Positions 36,384 to 51,617 of a stretch of DNA of 64,000 nucleotides are shown here, piece after piece (positions within the stretch are counted from its first letter, which is position 1; the number at the start of each line of letters is the position of its first letter). The notes under the pieces were generated by a model. The model worked only from the letters and a program-made list of their open reading frames with translations. It did not search any database and was not told where the DNA came from. The stretch comes from an uncultured Methanospirillum sp. (GTDB taxonomy: Archaea; Halobacteriota; Methanomicrobia; Methanomicrobiales; Methanospirillaceae). The DNA lies in NCBI RefSeq assembly GCF_963668475.1, contig NZ_OY764544.1, positions 310,001 through 374,000 on the forward strand. The letters are read 5' to 3'. The position numbers were made by a program, and so were the translations under genes.

Positions 36384-38771
36384 ATGATATCAGTCTTACT
36401 CGTTGATGATGAACCGGTGCTCCTTGATATCGGCCGGATGTTTCTTGAAAAACTGGATGATTTTCAGATACATGTGGCACAGTCAGGAAGAGAGGCTCTC
36501 AGTAAACTTCAGGCAGGAGAATATGACGCAGTAGTATCAGACTACGAGATGCCTAACATGAGCGGAATAATGCTCCTGCGAGAGGTACGATCCAGCTGGC
36601 CGGATCTTCCCTTCATCCTCTTTACCGGGAGAGGAAGAGAGGAGATCGTCATCGAAGCCCTTAACAGCGGGGCAGACTTTTATCTCCAGAAAGGTGGGGA
36701 TCCACGGGCACAGTTTACAGAACTGGCTCACAAGATCAAAAAGGCGGTCTCTACCCGTAGTGCATCCACCAAACTCAGAGAGAGTGAGGCGACCTTCAGG
36801 CAGTTCTTTGAGTCGGCAGGAGAGGCAATATTCATCCTCGATCATGACCGGATCGTGGACAGTAACCAGCGCGGAATCACGCTCCTTGGCAGGGATCGTG
36901 AGACAGTTATCAGCACCGCTCCCTCCCAGATCTCTACCCCGGTACAGCCAGACGGCCTTACTGCAAAGGATCTGTTTGAACTAAATATTTTCAGGGCATT
37001 ATCCGGGGAAATTCCTGTTTTTGAATGGCAGTTTACCAGGCCAGACGGATCAATCATCGATACTGCAGTTACGATGAGTCAGATTGATATTCACGGCCAT
37101 ACGCTTCTTCAGGCAATAGTCAGGGATATCAGTGCCAGGAAACGTGAAGAGAAGAGCAGGATGTTGAACGAGATCAGGCTTGAGGCAATGATAGGGCTCT
37201 ACGCAATACGGGATAAAAGCCTGAAAGAGATCACTGATTTCGCTCTTGAGAGTGCCGTAACAATAACCGAGAGCCAGTATGGGTACCTCGCATTCGTGAG
37301 TGATGACGAGTATACGCTGACGATGTACTCCTGGTCAGAGCGAACAATCAATGATTGTAGGGTTTCTGAAAAACCTCTCTCATACCAGGTAAAAAATACC
37401 GGCCTCTGGGGTGAGGCAGTCAGGCAACGCCAGCCTGTAATTACCAACGATTATGCATCAGGTGCAGCTGACAGGAAAGGAGTTCTCCCGATAGATATCC
37501 CGCTAAAGCGTCATATGAATATCCCGGTCTTTGATGGAGACAACATCGTGATGGTTGCAGGGGTTGCCAACAAGTTCGAGGAGTACAATGACGAGGATGT
37601 CCGCCAGCTCAGTCTTCTCATGAATGGCATGTGGGGGATCGTCAGAAGAAAGAACACGGAAGAGATCCTCCAGAAGAAGAACTATGAACTGGCTGCAGCG
37701 TATGAGCAGATCAGAATCACAGAAGACGAACTCAAGATGAGTGAAGGAAGATACCGGGGATTGGTTGAGAGGAGTGAAGACCTCATCATAATGCTCGATG
37801 CCCGGTTTATTCCGATCTATATCTCGCCTTCTTTTTATGAGATGACCGGATATGATATCTCGCAGGTCCTTGGAAAACCTCTTCGGATGGAGGTATTCTC
37901 TAAAGCCGATCAGGAGAAGATCTCCCGCATGCAGGAGGAGGTCTCTGATGGCAAGCCTCTGACTCATTTTGAGATACAGATACGCTGCAGGGATGGCGGG
38001 TATGTCTCACTGGATATGCGTGGAGTCCCGATCTATCATGATGGGCAGTATAACGGTATTCAGATAATCGGGCGGGACATCTCTGCATACAAGGAAGTGC
38101 ATAAAGCTCTGATGCAGAAGAATCACCGCCTTCAACTGCTGTCAGATCTTACAAGACACGATATTCTAAACAAGCTTACAACCCTTGGCGGATTTCTCGA
38201 TATCGTCAGCGATGAAGACGTGAATGAAACAAACATTGCAAATACCATCTGTCAGGCACAGAATGCAGTTGATGGCATCAAGTATCTCATCGAATTCACC
38301 CGCGATTACCAGAGTCTCGGTATACGTGAGAGTGAATGGATAGATGCAGGCACTGCTTTTTATCAGGCTGCAGCACAACTGCCCCTAGATGGTATCACTA
38401 CTGAAAACCTTGTTTCAGGTATATCTGTCAGGACGGATCCTCTCTTCTCCCGTGCCCTATATAACCTGATGGAGAATTCAATCAGGCATGGCGGACATGT
38501 CAGTTGTATCAGGATGTATGCCAGACATGAAGGCAGTTCACTCACCCTCATCCTCCAGGATAATGGTGTGGGAATTTTACCTGATGAGAAAGAACGAATT
38601 TTTCTCCAGGGTGTCGGGCATAACACAGGTCTCGGTCTCTTTCTGGTTCATGAGATACTCACCTCAACCGGACTTACCATCAGTGAGACAGGAGTACCTG
38701 GAAAGGGAGCACGGTTTGAGATCCATATTCCTGCCGGGTTGTTCAGAACCCAGACTCATTGTCCTTCCTGA
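36384..38771 (+). CDS. Hybrid sensor histidine kinase: REC, PAS, GAF, PAS, kinase
   Basis: A 795-residue soluble protein. Receiver domain at 1-118 (L-V-D-D-E, phosphoacceptor Asp53 in V-S-D-Y-E-M-P), PAS at about 130-250, a GAF domain at about 255-430, PAS at about 450-570, then L-S-D-L-T-R-H-D-I-L-N and an ATPase domain (N-L-M-E-N-S-I-R-H-G, D-N-G-V-G-I, G-H-N-T-G-L-G-L-F). It is a shorter relative of the kinase at 13971 and likely arose from the same family by domain loss or gain. No transmembrane helix. ATG at 36384. Upstream partner and target unknown. Confidence 0.92.
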   Translation: MISVLLVDDEPVLLDIGRMFLEKLDDFQIHVAQSGREALSKLQAGEYDAVVSDYEMPNMSGIMLLREVRSSWPDLPFILFTGRGREEIVIEALNSGADFYLQKGGDPRAQFTELAHKIKKAVSTRSASTKLRESEATFRQFFESAGEAIFILDHDRIVDSNQRGITLLGRDRETVISTAPSQISTPVQPDGLTAKDLFELNIFRALSGEIPVFEWQFTRPDGSIIDTAVTMSQIDIHGHTLLQAIVRDISARKREEKSRMLNEIRLEAMIGLYAIRDKSLKEITDFALESAVTITESQYGYLAFVSDDEYTLTMYSWSERTINDCRVSEKPLSYQVKNTGLWGEAVRQRQPVITNDYASGAADRKGVLPIDIPLKRHMNIPVFDGDNIVMVAGVANKFEEYNDEDVRQLSLLMNGMWGIVRRKNTEEILQKKNYELAAAYEQIRITEDELKMSEGRYRGLVERSEDLIIMLDARFIPIYISPSFYEMTGYDISQVLGKPLRMEVFSKADQEKISRMQEEVSDGKPLTHFEIQIRCRDGGYVSLDMRGVPIYHDGQYNGIQIIGRDISAYKEVHKALMQKNHRLQLLSDLTRHDILNKLTTLGGFLDIVSDEDVNETNIANTICQAQNAVDGIKYLIEFTRDYQSLGIRESEWIDAGTAFYQAAAQLPLDGITTENLVSGISVRTDPLFSRALYNLMENSIRHGGHVSCIRMYARHEGSSLTLILQDNGVGILPDEKERIFLQGVGHNTGLGLFLVHEILTSTGLTISETGVPGKGARFEIHIPAGLFRTQTHCPS

Positions 38772-38873
38772 AAAATTCACAGACCTGCGAAGTTATCTCT
38801 TCGCTAGGAATACTATTTTTACCAGAAGACTCTCATAGCAGTCAGGGTAACCTTATGGTAATCGGTGAGTATC

Positions 38874-40037
38874 ATGGGACAGATTAAGTTTCTTCTTGTC
38901 AGTCTTGTTCTGGTTCTGGCTGTAAGTTGTCTTTTTTCTGCATGTCTTTCAACAGATCAGAGCGGAAAAACACCAGTTCAATCAGTGATTACAACAAACA
39001 CCACTCAGGTGGCAGATAACAGATCTGAGTCCGGATCAAATGGTTCAACCAGAAAACCGGATGTGATAGAAACCACCGTTCCAATCATATCCGGAACAGG
39101 AGTAATACTTTTTCAGGATCTTGAAGGAGGGGCATATACAATCAGAGACGACAGCGGCCATCACTACCAGCCGCTTTCTCTTCCTCCTGATCTCAAGGTA
39201 AACGGAACCAGAGTTTCGTACCAGTTACAACCGGCTCACGACATGGTATCTGTAATAATGGCAGGAGATCCGGTACACGTAATATCGATCGAACCGGTAA
39301 CAGGAAGCAGGATATCCAACAGATCAGAACCTCTCATATCATTCGAGAAGGCAGCAGGAACTACCGGTTCATATGAAGAACTGAAGATATTTGCTGATAA
39401 GCACGGTGAGGTAACAAAATGGACACAGATTCAATTCATCAACCTTTCAGACTCAGAGATGGATAACCTCACAAGCCTGTGTATCAGGGCCAATTTTACA
39501 ACTGTTAAACCCCAGGCTTTGTCTGTCAATCCCTCCCCCAATGCTGTTATCTATACCATCAGGTATCAGAATCAGACCATCAAAGCATCAAACGGATCGA
39601 TCCCTGTACTACTTGAACCGGTAATAGAACATCTTGAGAATATCCTGGGAAAATATACGATATCCCCGATTACAGCAAACAAAACACTTGAGAATACCGC
39701 ATGGTACCTGACATCATACCTTCGGAACGATGGCATACCAGTCCGGCTCATTAACAATACGAAAATTTCCGCACTATTTGGAAAGGATAACGAGGTAACC
39801 GGATCATCAGGGTGCAACCCATATACCGGTCATTATAATCTATCAGGAACCACCCTTTCGTTCTCGAAGATTGCAGGAACCCGAATGGCCTGCCAGGATC
39901 AGGCAACCATGGAGACTGAATCTGTCTATCTCAAACTCCTTGAACAGGTGGCAATGGTATCAGGTCATGATAAGAACCTCACCATGAGTGACAGGAACAA
40001 TACGACCCTGCTGACATATATTCAGATGAAAGTGTAA
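38874..40037 (+). CDS. Lipoprotein with C-terminal META (HslJ-like) domain
   Basis: A 387-residue exported protein. GGTGAG precedes the ATG at 38874, favouring it over GTG 38865. A signal peptide ends in a lipobox (L-F-S-A-C), followed by a Ser/Thr-rich linker. Middle domains of unknown family cover about 70-150 (a DLEGGAYTIRDDSGHHY opening) and 150-265. The last 115 residues are a META domain: L-E-N-T-A-W-Y-L-T-S-Y, G-S-S-G-C-N-P-Y-T-G-H-Y and M-A-C-Q-D-Q-A-T-M-E-T-E, as in bacterial HslJ. META proteins are linked to stress or drug tolerance in bacteria, but the archaeal role is unknown. Followed by the hairpin terminator at 40118. Confidence 0.8.
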   Translation: MGQIKFLLVSLVLVLAVSCLFSACLSTDQSGKTPVQSVITTNTTQVADNRSESGSNGSTRKPDVIETTVPIISGTGVILFQDLEGGAYTIRDDSGHHYQPLSLPPDLKVNGTRVSYQLQPAHDMVSVIMAGDPVHVISIEPVTGSRISNRSEPLISFEKAAGTTGSYEELKIFADKHGEVTKWTQIQFINLSDSEMDNLTSLCIRANFTTVKPQALSVNPSPNAVIYTIRYQNQTIKASNGSIPVLLEPVIEHLENILGKYTISPITANKTLENTAWYLTSYLRNDGIPVRLINNTKISALFGKDNEVTGSSGCNPYTGHYNLSGTTLSFSKIAGTRMACQDQATMETESVYLKLLEQVAMVSGHDKNLTMSDRNNTTLLTYIQMKV

Positions 40038-40117
40038 CATACCCATACATCTACCGGGGCCTATCCAGATACACACATCTTACTAATCCTTTCCTTTTTG
40101 CATGAAAAAGTCCTTTT

Positions 40118-40163
40118 CACCGGTCCTATCTGGGGCCCCCAACGGGGCACCGGTGGGGTTTTT
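40118..40163 (+). terminator. GC-rich nested hairpin plus T5
   Basis: Outer arms CACCGGT (40118-40124) and ACCGGTG (40149-40155) enclose an inner stem GCCCC/GGGGC (40135-40139 with 40144-40148, loop CAAC). GGG and five T follow. It lies 80 bases past the META lipoprotein stop and just before the chemoreceptor promoter. Its 3' half closely resembles the element at 13363-13399. Confidence 0.6.
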
Positions 40164-40262
40164 ATCCACGATATCTATTTATAGAAATATCCGTAATGTC
40201 ATCACATCCACCGGGAGAGCCGCACTGATTCCAGTCGCGAAGGGTTCGGTGAGGAGAGGATC

Positions 40263-42371
40263 ATGTTTATTGATGACATTAAAATCGGAAAGAAACTCAT
40301 CAGCGGTTTCCTCATCGTTGTTGGAATAGCGGTGATCATCTCAGTTATCGGGTACTTCTTCATAGCCAATATGGACTCGATGATGAATGAGATCTATCAG
40401 GATCGTCTTCTTCCAACTGACCAGTTGGGCAAGATAGAGGCATCTCTTCAGATGATCAGGGGAGAAGCCTACAAAGCGATTCTTCTTCCAGATGAGAGAG
40501 AGGCCAGTCTGAAGAAGGCCAGGGATGCCATAGATGTGATCAACTCCCAACTCGCCTTGTACAAGCAGAAGAAATTCGTCGGTGATGAAGAGCAGCAGGT
40601 TAAAAACTTCGAGAAAGCGTGGGGTGCATACCAGAGTGAGGTGGATAATGTCCTGACCAATATCTCAGCCGGGCAGACTGATTCGGCACTTGCGGGTATA
40701 GCTGCGGGAAGTGCAACAGCAAAAGCCAGGGGTGAGATAGATGTTGCAATGACCTCACTGCGTAAGACTAATCTTGACCGGGCTGATGAACTCAAGAAGA
40801 CTGAGGATAATGACTCTGACTTTGCCATGATGGCGATGATTCTGCTGACCATTCTGGCAGCAGTTGTCGGTATCACCCTTGGCATTTATCTGACGCGGAG
40901 TATCACAAAGCCACTTTCACAGACTGTTACGATGCTTGAGCACCTCTCGCTTGGGAAACTCGGCATGCGGCTTAATCTGGTCCGCAAAGACGAAGTTGGG
41001 GTTATGGCACGGACCATGGACAACTTTGCTGATTCACTCCAGCATGATATCATAGGAAAGATGAAAGATATCGCAGATGGTGTCAGGACAGATCTGGTCA
41101 AGAGCCGTGATGATGCCGATGAGATAACTCCCGCCCTCAACACGACTATATCTGCCCTTGATTCCCTGGTGAATGAGATCTCTAAATTAACTGATGCAGC
41201 TTCCAAAGGAAATCTATCGATACGTGGAGAGCCGGAATCATTCAAAGGAAATTACCAGGATATAATCAGAGGGATCAACATGACGCTCGATGCCGTAGTG
41301 ACTCCGGTTCAGGAGTCGATGCGGCTGGCTGGCTCATACAGTAAAGGCGTCTACACTGACCGGTTTGATCCCGGCCTGCAGGTTGCCGGTGATTTCACCG
41401 GGTTCAGGGATGCCATGGACCAGATCGGTGCCGAAGGTTCAGATGCGATATCCGAAGTTCAGCGCCAGGTAGAACTACTGTTATCAGGCATGGAGGAGAC
41501 AAGTGCCAGCGTTGAAGAAGTTACCGCAAGTTCAGGAGTTCTTGCACAGAGTTCAAACAAGGTGAGCGAACTTGCTGAGCACAGCGGTGAAGGAGTAAAG
41601 CAGGTGCTTACAGCGATGGAGGATCTCTCCACTGCCGTATCATCAGTAGCAGGAAAGGCAGAGCAGGTTTCAGGTCTCAGTCTTGAAGCGGTAGAACTCT
41701 CTAATCACGGTGCAGAACAGGCCACTCGAGCCGAAGAAGGAATGCAGGGGATCATATCCTCGTTTGGAAAGACAGATACCATGATCAGTGATATCTCGCG
41801 GCAGATGGGTGAGATTGGAAAGATTGTCAAGGTGATAAGCGACATCGCAGACCAGACAAATCTCCTTGCATTAAATGCTGCTATCGAAGCAGCACGTGCA
41901 GGTGATGCAGGCCTCGGGTTTGCCGTGGTAGCTGATGAAGTGAAATCCCTGGCCCTTGAGTCGCAAAAGTCTGCCGAGAATATAGCAGGAATTATTGGAA
42001 CTCTCCAGCAGATGTCAAAAGAAGTTAATGAGGCGATGGAGGGATCATCAGAGGAAGTAAAGGCGGGAAGCGCTGCAGTAACAGAAAGCCTTGCTGTCTT
42101 CAGTGATATCGTGAAATCGATCAATGATATCAGTTCTCATATGGGCGAAGTAGCTGGAGCCACCCAGGAACAGGCCGCATCGGTCCAGGAGATTACGGCA
42201 AGTGTAAACGAGGTTGGAGCCCTGATCGAACAGACTGCCAAAGAGGCTATTGGATCTGCGGCAGCAAGCGAGGAGGCCTCTGCAGCACTCGACCAGATCT
42301 CACAGGTGATAACCAGTCAGGCCGAATCAGTAAACAGGATCTCACAGGAGATGGGAAGGTTCACCGTCTGA
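40263..42371 (+). CDS. Methyl-accepting chemotaxis protein
   Basis: A 702-residue chemoreceptor. GAGGAG lies six bases before the ATG, and a TTTATAGAAATA promoter-like box is at about 40178-40189. One transmembrane helix at about 14-36, a four-helix-bundle (4HB_MCP type) sensor to about 185, a second helix at about 190-212, HAMP (about 213-265), a second HAMP-like segment to about 370, and the signalling coiled coil. The hairpin tip is [20 protein letters not shown], as in all MCPs. It should signal through CheA/CheW, not in this window. A closely related copy is at 49506. Confidence 0.95.
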   Translation: MFIDDIKIGKKLISGFLIVVGIAVIISVIGYFFIANMDSMMNEIYQDRLLPTDQLGKIEASLQMIRGEAYKAILLPDEREASLKKARDAIDVINSQLALYKQKKFVGDEEQQVKNFEKAWGAYQSEVDNVLTNISAGQTDSALAGIAAGSATAKARGEIDVAMTSLRKTNLDRADELKKTEDNDSDFAMMAMILLTILAAVVGITLGIYLTRSITKPLSQTVTMLEHLSLGKLGMRLNLVRKDEVGVMARTMDNFADSLQHDIIGKMKDIADGVRTDLVKSRDDADEITPALNTTISALDSLVNEISKLTDAASKGNLSIRGEPESFKGNYQDIIRGINMTLDAVVTPVQESMRLAGSYSKGVYTDRFDPGLQVAGDFTGFRDAMDQIGAEGSDAISEVQRQVELLLSGMEETSASVEEVTASSGVLAQSSNKVSELAEHSGEGVKQVLTAMEDLSTAVSSVAGKAEQVSGLSLEAVELSNHGAEQATRAEEGMQGIISSFGKTDTMISDISRQMGEIGKIVKVISDIADQTNLLALNAAIEAARAGDAGLGFAVVADEVKSLALESQKSAENIAGIIGTLQQMSKEVNEAMEGSSEEVKAGSAAVTESLAVFSDIVKSINDISSHMGEVAGATQEQAASVQEITASVNEVGALIEQTAKEAIGSAAASEEASAALDQISQVITSQAESVNRISQEMGRFTV

Positions 42372-42469
42372 TTCGGATTAGACAATTTTTTTGGATGGTC
42401 GGTTTCCGTTTTTCCAAATATGCCAGAACAGGATAGCATATTTCCGGGAATACCTCATACACTCAGGAT

Positions 42470-42865
42470 ATGATTCTTCACGGGCGGGGAATTTCCAAGG
42501 GAACAGCAGGAGGACCGTTACTCATCGGCCCGGATCCAATCTCATTTCTATCCGGAGTAGACCCGGAGACCGGTGTCGTGATGGAGAAAGGACATCCTCT
42601 TGAAGGAAAAGATATCACCGGCACTGTTCTTGCATTTGAGTATGGAAAGGGTTCGACGGTCGGGAGTTACATTCTCTATGCATTGTCCAGAAGTGGTCAT
42701 GCACCTGCTGCGATCATTAATACAGAAGCCGAGACGATCATTGCTGTCGGTGCAATCATCGGGCATATTCCCATGGTTGATCGCCTTACTGTTCCTCTCA
42801 CAGATCTTCCGGCCGGAACATTCGCTGAAGTGAATGGCACTGACGGAACTGTACGGTTCACATAA
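42470..42865 (+). CDS. Phosphomevalonate dehydratase small subunit (DUF126, aconitase X)
   Basis: A 131-residue aconitase-X swivel-domain protein. The opening L-H-G-R-G-I-S-K-G-T-A-G-G-P and the G-K-G-S-T-V-G-S-Y stretch are diagnostic. In archaea the DUF126 protein pairs with the large aconitase-X subunit as phosphomevalonate dehydratase, an iron-sulfur enzyme of the archaeal mevalonate pathway that makes trans-anhydromevalonate 5-phosphate for membrane lipids. The large subunit is not adjacent and must lie elsewhere. AGGAT precedes the ATG. Two T-runs and a terminator bracket the gene, so it is probably monocistronic. Confidence 0.88.
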   Translation: MILHGRGISKGTAGGPLLIGPDPISFLSGVDPETGVVMEKGHPLEGKDITGTVLAFEYGKGSTVGSYILYALSRSGHAPAAIINTEAETIIAVGAIIGHIPMVDRLTVPLTDLPAGTFAEVNGTDGTVRFT

Positions 42866-42867
42866 AA

Positions 42868-42889
42868 CCCGGTCAGGTTTGGCACCGGG
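42868..42889 (-). terminator. Hairpin between convergent genes
   Basis: Arms CCCGGT and ACCGGG with a 10-base loop, immediately after the DUF126 stop. On the minus strand it is followed by TTTT, so it can end the lipoprotein transcript from 43654; the plus strand has only TTT after it. Confidence 0.5.
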
Positions 42890-42934
42890 GATTTCACGTG
42901 CCAGCCTTGCTCTCGAAAAATAGAAGAGAAGAGA

Positions 42935-43654
42935 TTACACGTACCGGTATTCCTGAACCGATACCGGGTTCATGAATGAATACTTAAAATCGGTACAATA
43001 ATCTGATATTGTCTTCACCTCGGCTATTGCCTGCTTCTCAAACTGATCAGCCAGATTCTGATACCGGTGAGCAGTCTGGAGTGAGTCAGGATCGCCACCC
43101 TTCTCCTGGTAGTAGACAGCATTCTTCAGGTTGGTTGCAAAACTTTCCATGTCGTTCAGGTACCTGATATATTTCAGGAACACGATCTGCTCTCTGCTGT
43201 TAAGTCCTGGGAAGACTGTCTTTTCAGGATTCGGTACATCGAGCATATACGTCTTCTTCAGATCCTGAACCTGGATCTGCAGAGCCAGAGCCTGCTCCTG
43301 GACCTTCTTCCAGTCAAGCGCTCCTCTGGATTTTTTTATTCCAATATAAGTTTCAGTGACCTTGAGGAAACTGCCTGATATGAATCCTGCCATGTCAGGG
43401 GCTTTCACAATGGTTGAAGAGGTGGTTCCAACCGTAGTGGAAGACGGTGATTGCGTTGATGCAGGAATTATAGTATCTGATCCTGGAGTAACAGACTTCT
43501 CAGTCTCACTGGCTACCGTGGCCTGGGTTGAGGGTGTCAGGGTTGCTTGTGGTTCCTGGGCTGACTGTGTCTGACCATCCTTGGAAGAGATACATCCGGC
43601 AGAGAGTATGAGTCCGGCAACCAGAAACAACATGAAGAGTGAGCGATAGTTCAT
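42935..43654 (-). CDS. Exported lipoprotein of unknown family
   Basis: A 239-residue protein with a signal peptide and lipobox L-S-A-G-C (Cys21), a Ser/Thr/Gln-rich linker to about residue 85, and a helical C-terminal domain of about 150 residues (ALDWKKVQEQALALQIQVQD, LQTAHRYQNLADQFEKQAIA). The helical part suggests a four-helix bundle, as in cell-surface sensors, but no family is recognised. It is anchored outside the cytoplasmic membrane. No operon partner. Confidence 0.7.
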   Translation of the reverse strand: MNYRSLFMLFLVAGLILSAGCISSKDGQTQSAQEPQATLTPSTQATVASETEKSVTPGSDTIIPASTQSPSSTTVGTTSSTIVKAPDMAGFISGSFLKVTETYIGIKKSRGALDWKKVQEQALALQIQVQDLKKTYMLDVPNPEKTVFPGLNSREQIVFLKYIRYLNDMESFATNLKNAVYYQEKGGDPDSLQTAHRYQNLADQFEKQAIAEVKTISDYCTDFKYSFMNPVSVQEYRYV

Positions 43655-43769
43655 ACAAATGGATAGGATCAGGACTATTTATATTTACTCGGATCTCTCC
43701 ACTTCTCATTCGTGATGATATGATCACCTATCAGGGAGATTAATAGATCATCAGATCGAATGTATATTT

Positions 43770-44696
43770 GTGGATATTGTATCTATCATCCTGATCATCT
43801 TCGGTCTTTGTCTCTTTGAGATAATATCGAGCATTGATAATGCTATCATCAATGCCGAAGTCCTCTCAACGATGAAGCCTCAATTTCGGCGATGGTTCCT
43901 GTTCTGGGGAATTCTGTTTGCAGTCTTTGTGGTCCGGGGTCTGCTTCCGCTTATTCTGGTCTGGGCTGCAACACCGTCCCTGAGTCCATGGGAAGTTTTT
44001 ACCGCAATGTTCAGTGACAGCCCGGAGATCAAAGACGCCATAGAAGCATCTTCACCGATGCTACTCATCGGCGGGGGAATATTTCTTATCTTCCTTTTCC
44101 TCCACTGGCTGTTCCTTGAGGATAAAGAGTACGGACTGAGGGGAGAGAAGTATCTCGAGTCCAAAGGTGTCTGGTTCTTTGCCATCGTCTCCATATTACT
44201 GGCCCTTATCGTGTGGTTTGCTCTTGAGCAGCACCCGCTGATGGCATTCGGGGCAGTGGTCGGGTCAAGTGCCTTCTTTATCGTACATGGATTCAGACAG
44301 AATGCAGAGGCACAGGAAAAGGAACTTATCGGCGGAAACATGTCTGACATCAGTAAGATCTTTTATCTTGAGGTCATTGATGCCACATTCTCGATAGACG
44401 GAGTACTCGGCGCTTTCGCATTCACGATGTCTGTCCCCCTTATTCTGGTCGGAAATGCTCTAGGTGCGATCGTCGTACGGCAGCTCACCGTGAGCAATGT
44501 TGATCGCATCAAGCGGTACCGATTCCTGAAGAACGGGGCGATGTACTCGATCCTCTGCCTGGGATGTATCATGATCATCGATTCATTCGGTGTTCATGTC
44601 CCAACCTTTGTCTCACCGATCATCACCTTTGGAGTGGTTGGATACTTCCTTGTAAAATCAATGAGGGATCCCCAGTACACACAGCCGGTCTGCTAG
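43770..44696 (+). CDS. DUF475 (TerC-like) membrane protein
   Basis: A 308-residue integral membrane protein with about eight helices. The start is GTG at 43770. The core F-E-I-I-S-S-I-D-N-A-I-I-N-A in helix 1 and F-Y-L-E-V-I-D-A-T-F-S-I-D-G-V-L-G-A later are the paired acidic motifs shared by the TerC and DUF475 families. Those Asp/Glu residues are thought to bind divalent metals such as Mn2+ in TerC relatives. Substrate not known here. Followed by a 180-base gap to gyrB. Confidence 0.82.
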   Translation: MDIVSIILIIFGLCLFEIISSIDNAIINAEVLSTMKPQFRRWFLFWGILFAVFVVRGLLPLILVWAATPSLSPWEVFTAMFSDSPEIKDAIEASSPMLLIGGGIFLIFLFLHWLFLEDKEYGLRGEKYLESKGVWFFAIVSILLALIVWFALEQHPLMAFGAVVGSSAFFIVHGFRQNAEAQEKELIGGNMSDISKIFYLEVIDATFSIDGVLGAFAFTMSVPLILVGNALGAIVVRQLTVSNVDRIKRYRFLKNGAMYSILCLGCIMIIDSFGVHVPTFVSPIITFGVVGYFLVKSMRDPQYTQPVC

Positions 44697-44851
44697 ACAG
44701 GATCAGGGGATACCCCTCTTTTACCATGATGACCACCTCTGATGATCATCAACACTTTTATGAATCTTTTTGCTACCTGCAGGCCCAATATCGAAAAATT
44801 AAACCTGATATTTAAGTCTCCAGACGGCGATAGAATAGGGTACTATCGTAA

Positions 44852-49400
<4,549 letters not shown>

Positions 49401-49408
49401 TCTCATCC

Positions 49409-49414
49409 TTTTTT
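49409..49414 (+). terminator. Oligo-T terminator of gyrBA
   Basis: A T6 run 9 bases after the gyrA stop, preceded by TCATCC. Oligo-T tracts without a strong hairpin are the usual archaeal terminators. Confidence 0.45.
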
Positions 49415-49505
49415 AAGTATCCCCGCCTGGCAAGAATTTATTGCCTTTACTTGCATTCATAGAATCACCGCGCAATTCGTGTAGTTCTTTACAGGAGGGA
49501 GGGAT

Positions 49506-51611
49506 TTGTTTCTGGATAACATTGCATTAAAGCCGAAACTACTCGGTGGCTTTGGTATCATGATCGTCATTGCTGTCATCATCTCGTTCATCGGATTCTC
49601 TTCGATGGGAACCATGACCGAGAAGGCTGACAGGATGTACTCTGACCGACTCATGGCACTGGAAGGCCTGATGAACGCAGACGCCAGTTTTCTGAATATC
49701 AGGGTTAACATCTACAAGACTGTCTTTGCCAAGGATGAGAGAGAGGAGAAGTTTGTTGAAGTAGATCAGGAGATTGCAAATATCAGGACAAAGGTTGCGG
49801 CTTATCAGAAGAACGCTACTTCAGAGGAGGAGCAGAAACTTCTGGCTACCTTCAACTCCAACTGGCCGGTCTTTGAGACTGCGTTACGCGGAGTGATCGA
49901 TAACATGAAGGCGGGCAAAGAGGAGGCTGCCCTTGCCGGAATTTACGGTGATGAATTTAAGACACCCCGTGATGCTGCACAGGGTGCCATCGATCAGCTC
50001 GAGATCTACAATCAGGAACAGTCGGAGCTGCTGAAAAATGAGATCGCAGGACTCTATCAGCAGTCCTCGATCATCTTCCTGCTGATTACCCTGTTCGCAA
50101 TCATATTCGGTCTTTCGTTCGCCATAATCCTGACAAACAGCATCACCAGCCCTCTGGGCAGAACCATGGAGATGATTCAGGAGATGGGCAGAGGACATCT
50201 GGGAATGCGGCTCATGATGACCCGGGGTGACGAGGTTGGAAGGATGGCTCATGAGATGGATGATTTTGCAGAGATTCTGCAGACGTCTGTCATCGGCATC
50301 ATGCAGAAGATAGCAGCAGGTGAGCAGGTTGATACAGTTCCGGTCATTGATGACCGTGATGAGATCGGGCCTGCTCTCAAGGCTACGGTAGATACCATCA
50401 ACAATCTGACTGCGGAGACCCGTACTCTCACAGAAGCCGCTGTCCGTGGAGAACTCTCCGCCCGTGGCGACGAGACAAAATTCAGGGGTTCATACAGGGA
50501 GATCATCGCAGGGATCAACACAACTCTCGAAAATATTGTCAGACCCGTGAACGAAAGTATGCGGCTTGCCGGACTATACGCCACCGGTAACTTTTCGGCG
50601 CGGTTTTCAGAGTCTGTCCCGGTCACTGGTGACTTCATCCCGTTCAAAGGGGCGATGAATACCATCGGCGAAGAGACCGGTGTAGCGGTATATTCTGTTG
50701 TTTCAGAGGTCGAGAAGCTGATGAGCGGAATGGAGGAGGTGAACGCAAGTATTGAAGAGATATCGGCGGGAGCACGCAATCTTGCACAGAATGCATCTCA
50801 GGTGAGCAACTTCTCTGATAAATCCCTGCATGGCATCCAGCAGATCCTGCATGCCATGAACGATCTTGCAACCGCTGTATCAGCAGTAGCCACCGACACA
50901 AGCAGCGTAGCTTCACTTACCCAGGATGCAGATACACTCGCAGAAAACGGAGCACGCCTGGTCGAAAAGACCGAAAGCGGGATGCAGAATATTAAAGGCT
51001 CATTTGAGGAGACAAGCCAGGTGGTTGCAGAGATTAACCAGCAGATGGAGGAGATCGGATCCATCGTCGGTGTCATCGGAGGTATTGCTGACCAGACCAA
51101 TCTTCTGGCTCTTAATGCAGCCATTGAAGCTGCCCGGGCAGGTGAAGCAGGAATGGGCTTTGCTGTCGTAGCAGAGGAGGTGAAAGAGCTGGCAGAAGAG
51201 TCACGTAATTCTGCAGAGAAGATAGCGACTCTGATTGCGGGTCTCCAGAAGAAATCACTGAATGTCACAGCATCCATGGACAGGTCACTTGAAGACGTAA
51301 CTGCCGGAGATCAGGCAGTGAAAGAGACCCTGGCTGTGTTCGATAAGATTGCGACAGCTATTGCTGATGTTACCAGAAGAATGGGTGAAGTAGCCGGGAC
51401 CACCGAGGAGCAGGCAGCATCTGTGCAGGAGATCAGTGCGAGCGTTCATGAAGTGGGATCTCTGGTTGAACAGACTGCAAAAGAGGCGGTGGATTCTTCA
51501 GCGGCAACCGAGCAGGCTTCAGCGGCTTTGGACCAGATCTCCCGGGTTATCGGACAGGCTACGACCTCTGTTGTACATATGTCAGAAGAGATGGACAGGT
51601 TCACAACCTGA
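49506..51611 (+). CDS. Methyl-accepting chemotaxis protein
   Basis: A 701-residue paralogue of the receptor at 40263. The start is TTG at 49506; GGAGGGAGGG lies just upstream. One transmembrane helix (about 13-35), a four-helix sensor to about 185, a second helix (about 190-212), HAMP segments to about 370, and a signalling coiled coil with [20 protein letters not shown] at the tip. The two receptors share the tandem-HAMP layout and the same C-terminal ending motif (…DQISxVI), and likely come from a duplication, with the sensor regions diverged. No che gene in the window. Confidence 0.95.
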   Translation: MFLDNIALKPKLLGGFGIMIVIAVIISFIGFSSMGTMTEKADRMYSDRLMALEGLMNADASFLNIRVNIYKTVFAKDEREEKFVEVDQEIANIRTKVAAYQKNATSEEEQKLLATFNSNWPVFETALRGVIDNMKAGKEEAALAGIYGDEFKTPRDAAQGAIDQLEIYNQEQSELLKNEIAGLYQQSSIIFLLITLFAIIFGLSFAIILTNSITSPLGRTMEMIQEMGRGHLGMRLMMTRGDEVGRMAHEMDDFAEILQTSVIGIMQKIAAGEQVDTVPVIDDRDEIGPALKATVDTINNLTAETRTLTEAAVRGELSARGDETKFRGSYREIIAGINTTLENIVRPVNESMRLAGLYATGNFSARFSESVPVTGDFIPFKGAMNTIGEETGVAVYSVVSEVEKLMSGMEEVNASIEEISAGARNLAQNASQVSNFSDKSLHGIQQILHAMNDLATAVSAVATDTSSVASLTQDADTLAENGARLVEKTESGMQNIKGSFEETSQVVAEINQQMEEIGSIVGVIGGIADQTNLLALNAAIEAARAGEAGMGFAVVAEEVKELAEESRNSAEKIATLIAGLQKKSLNVTASMDRSLEDVTAGDQAVKETLAVFDKIATAIADVTRRMGEVAGTTEEQAASVQEISASVHEVGSLVEQTAKEAVDSSAATEQASAALDQISRVIGQATTSVVHMSEEMDRFTT

Positions 51612-51617
51612 AAAACT

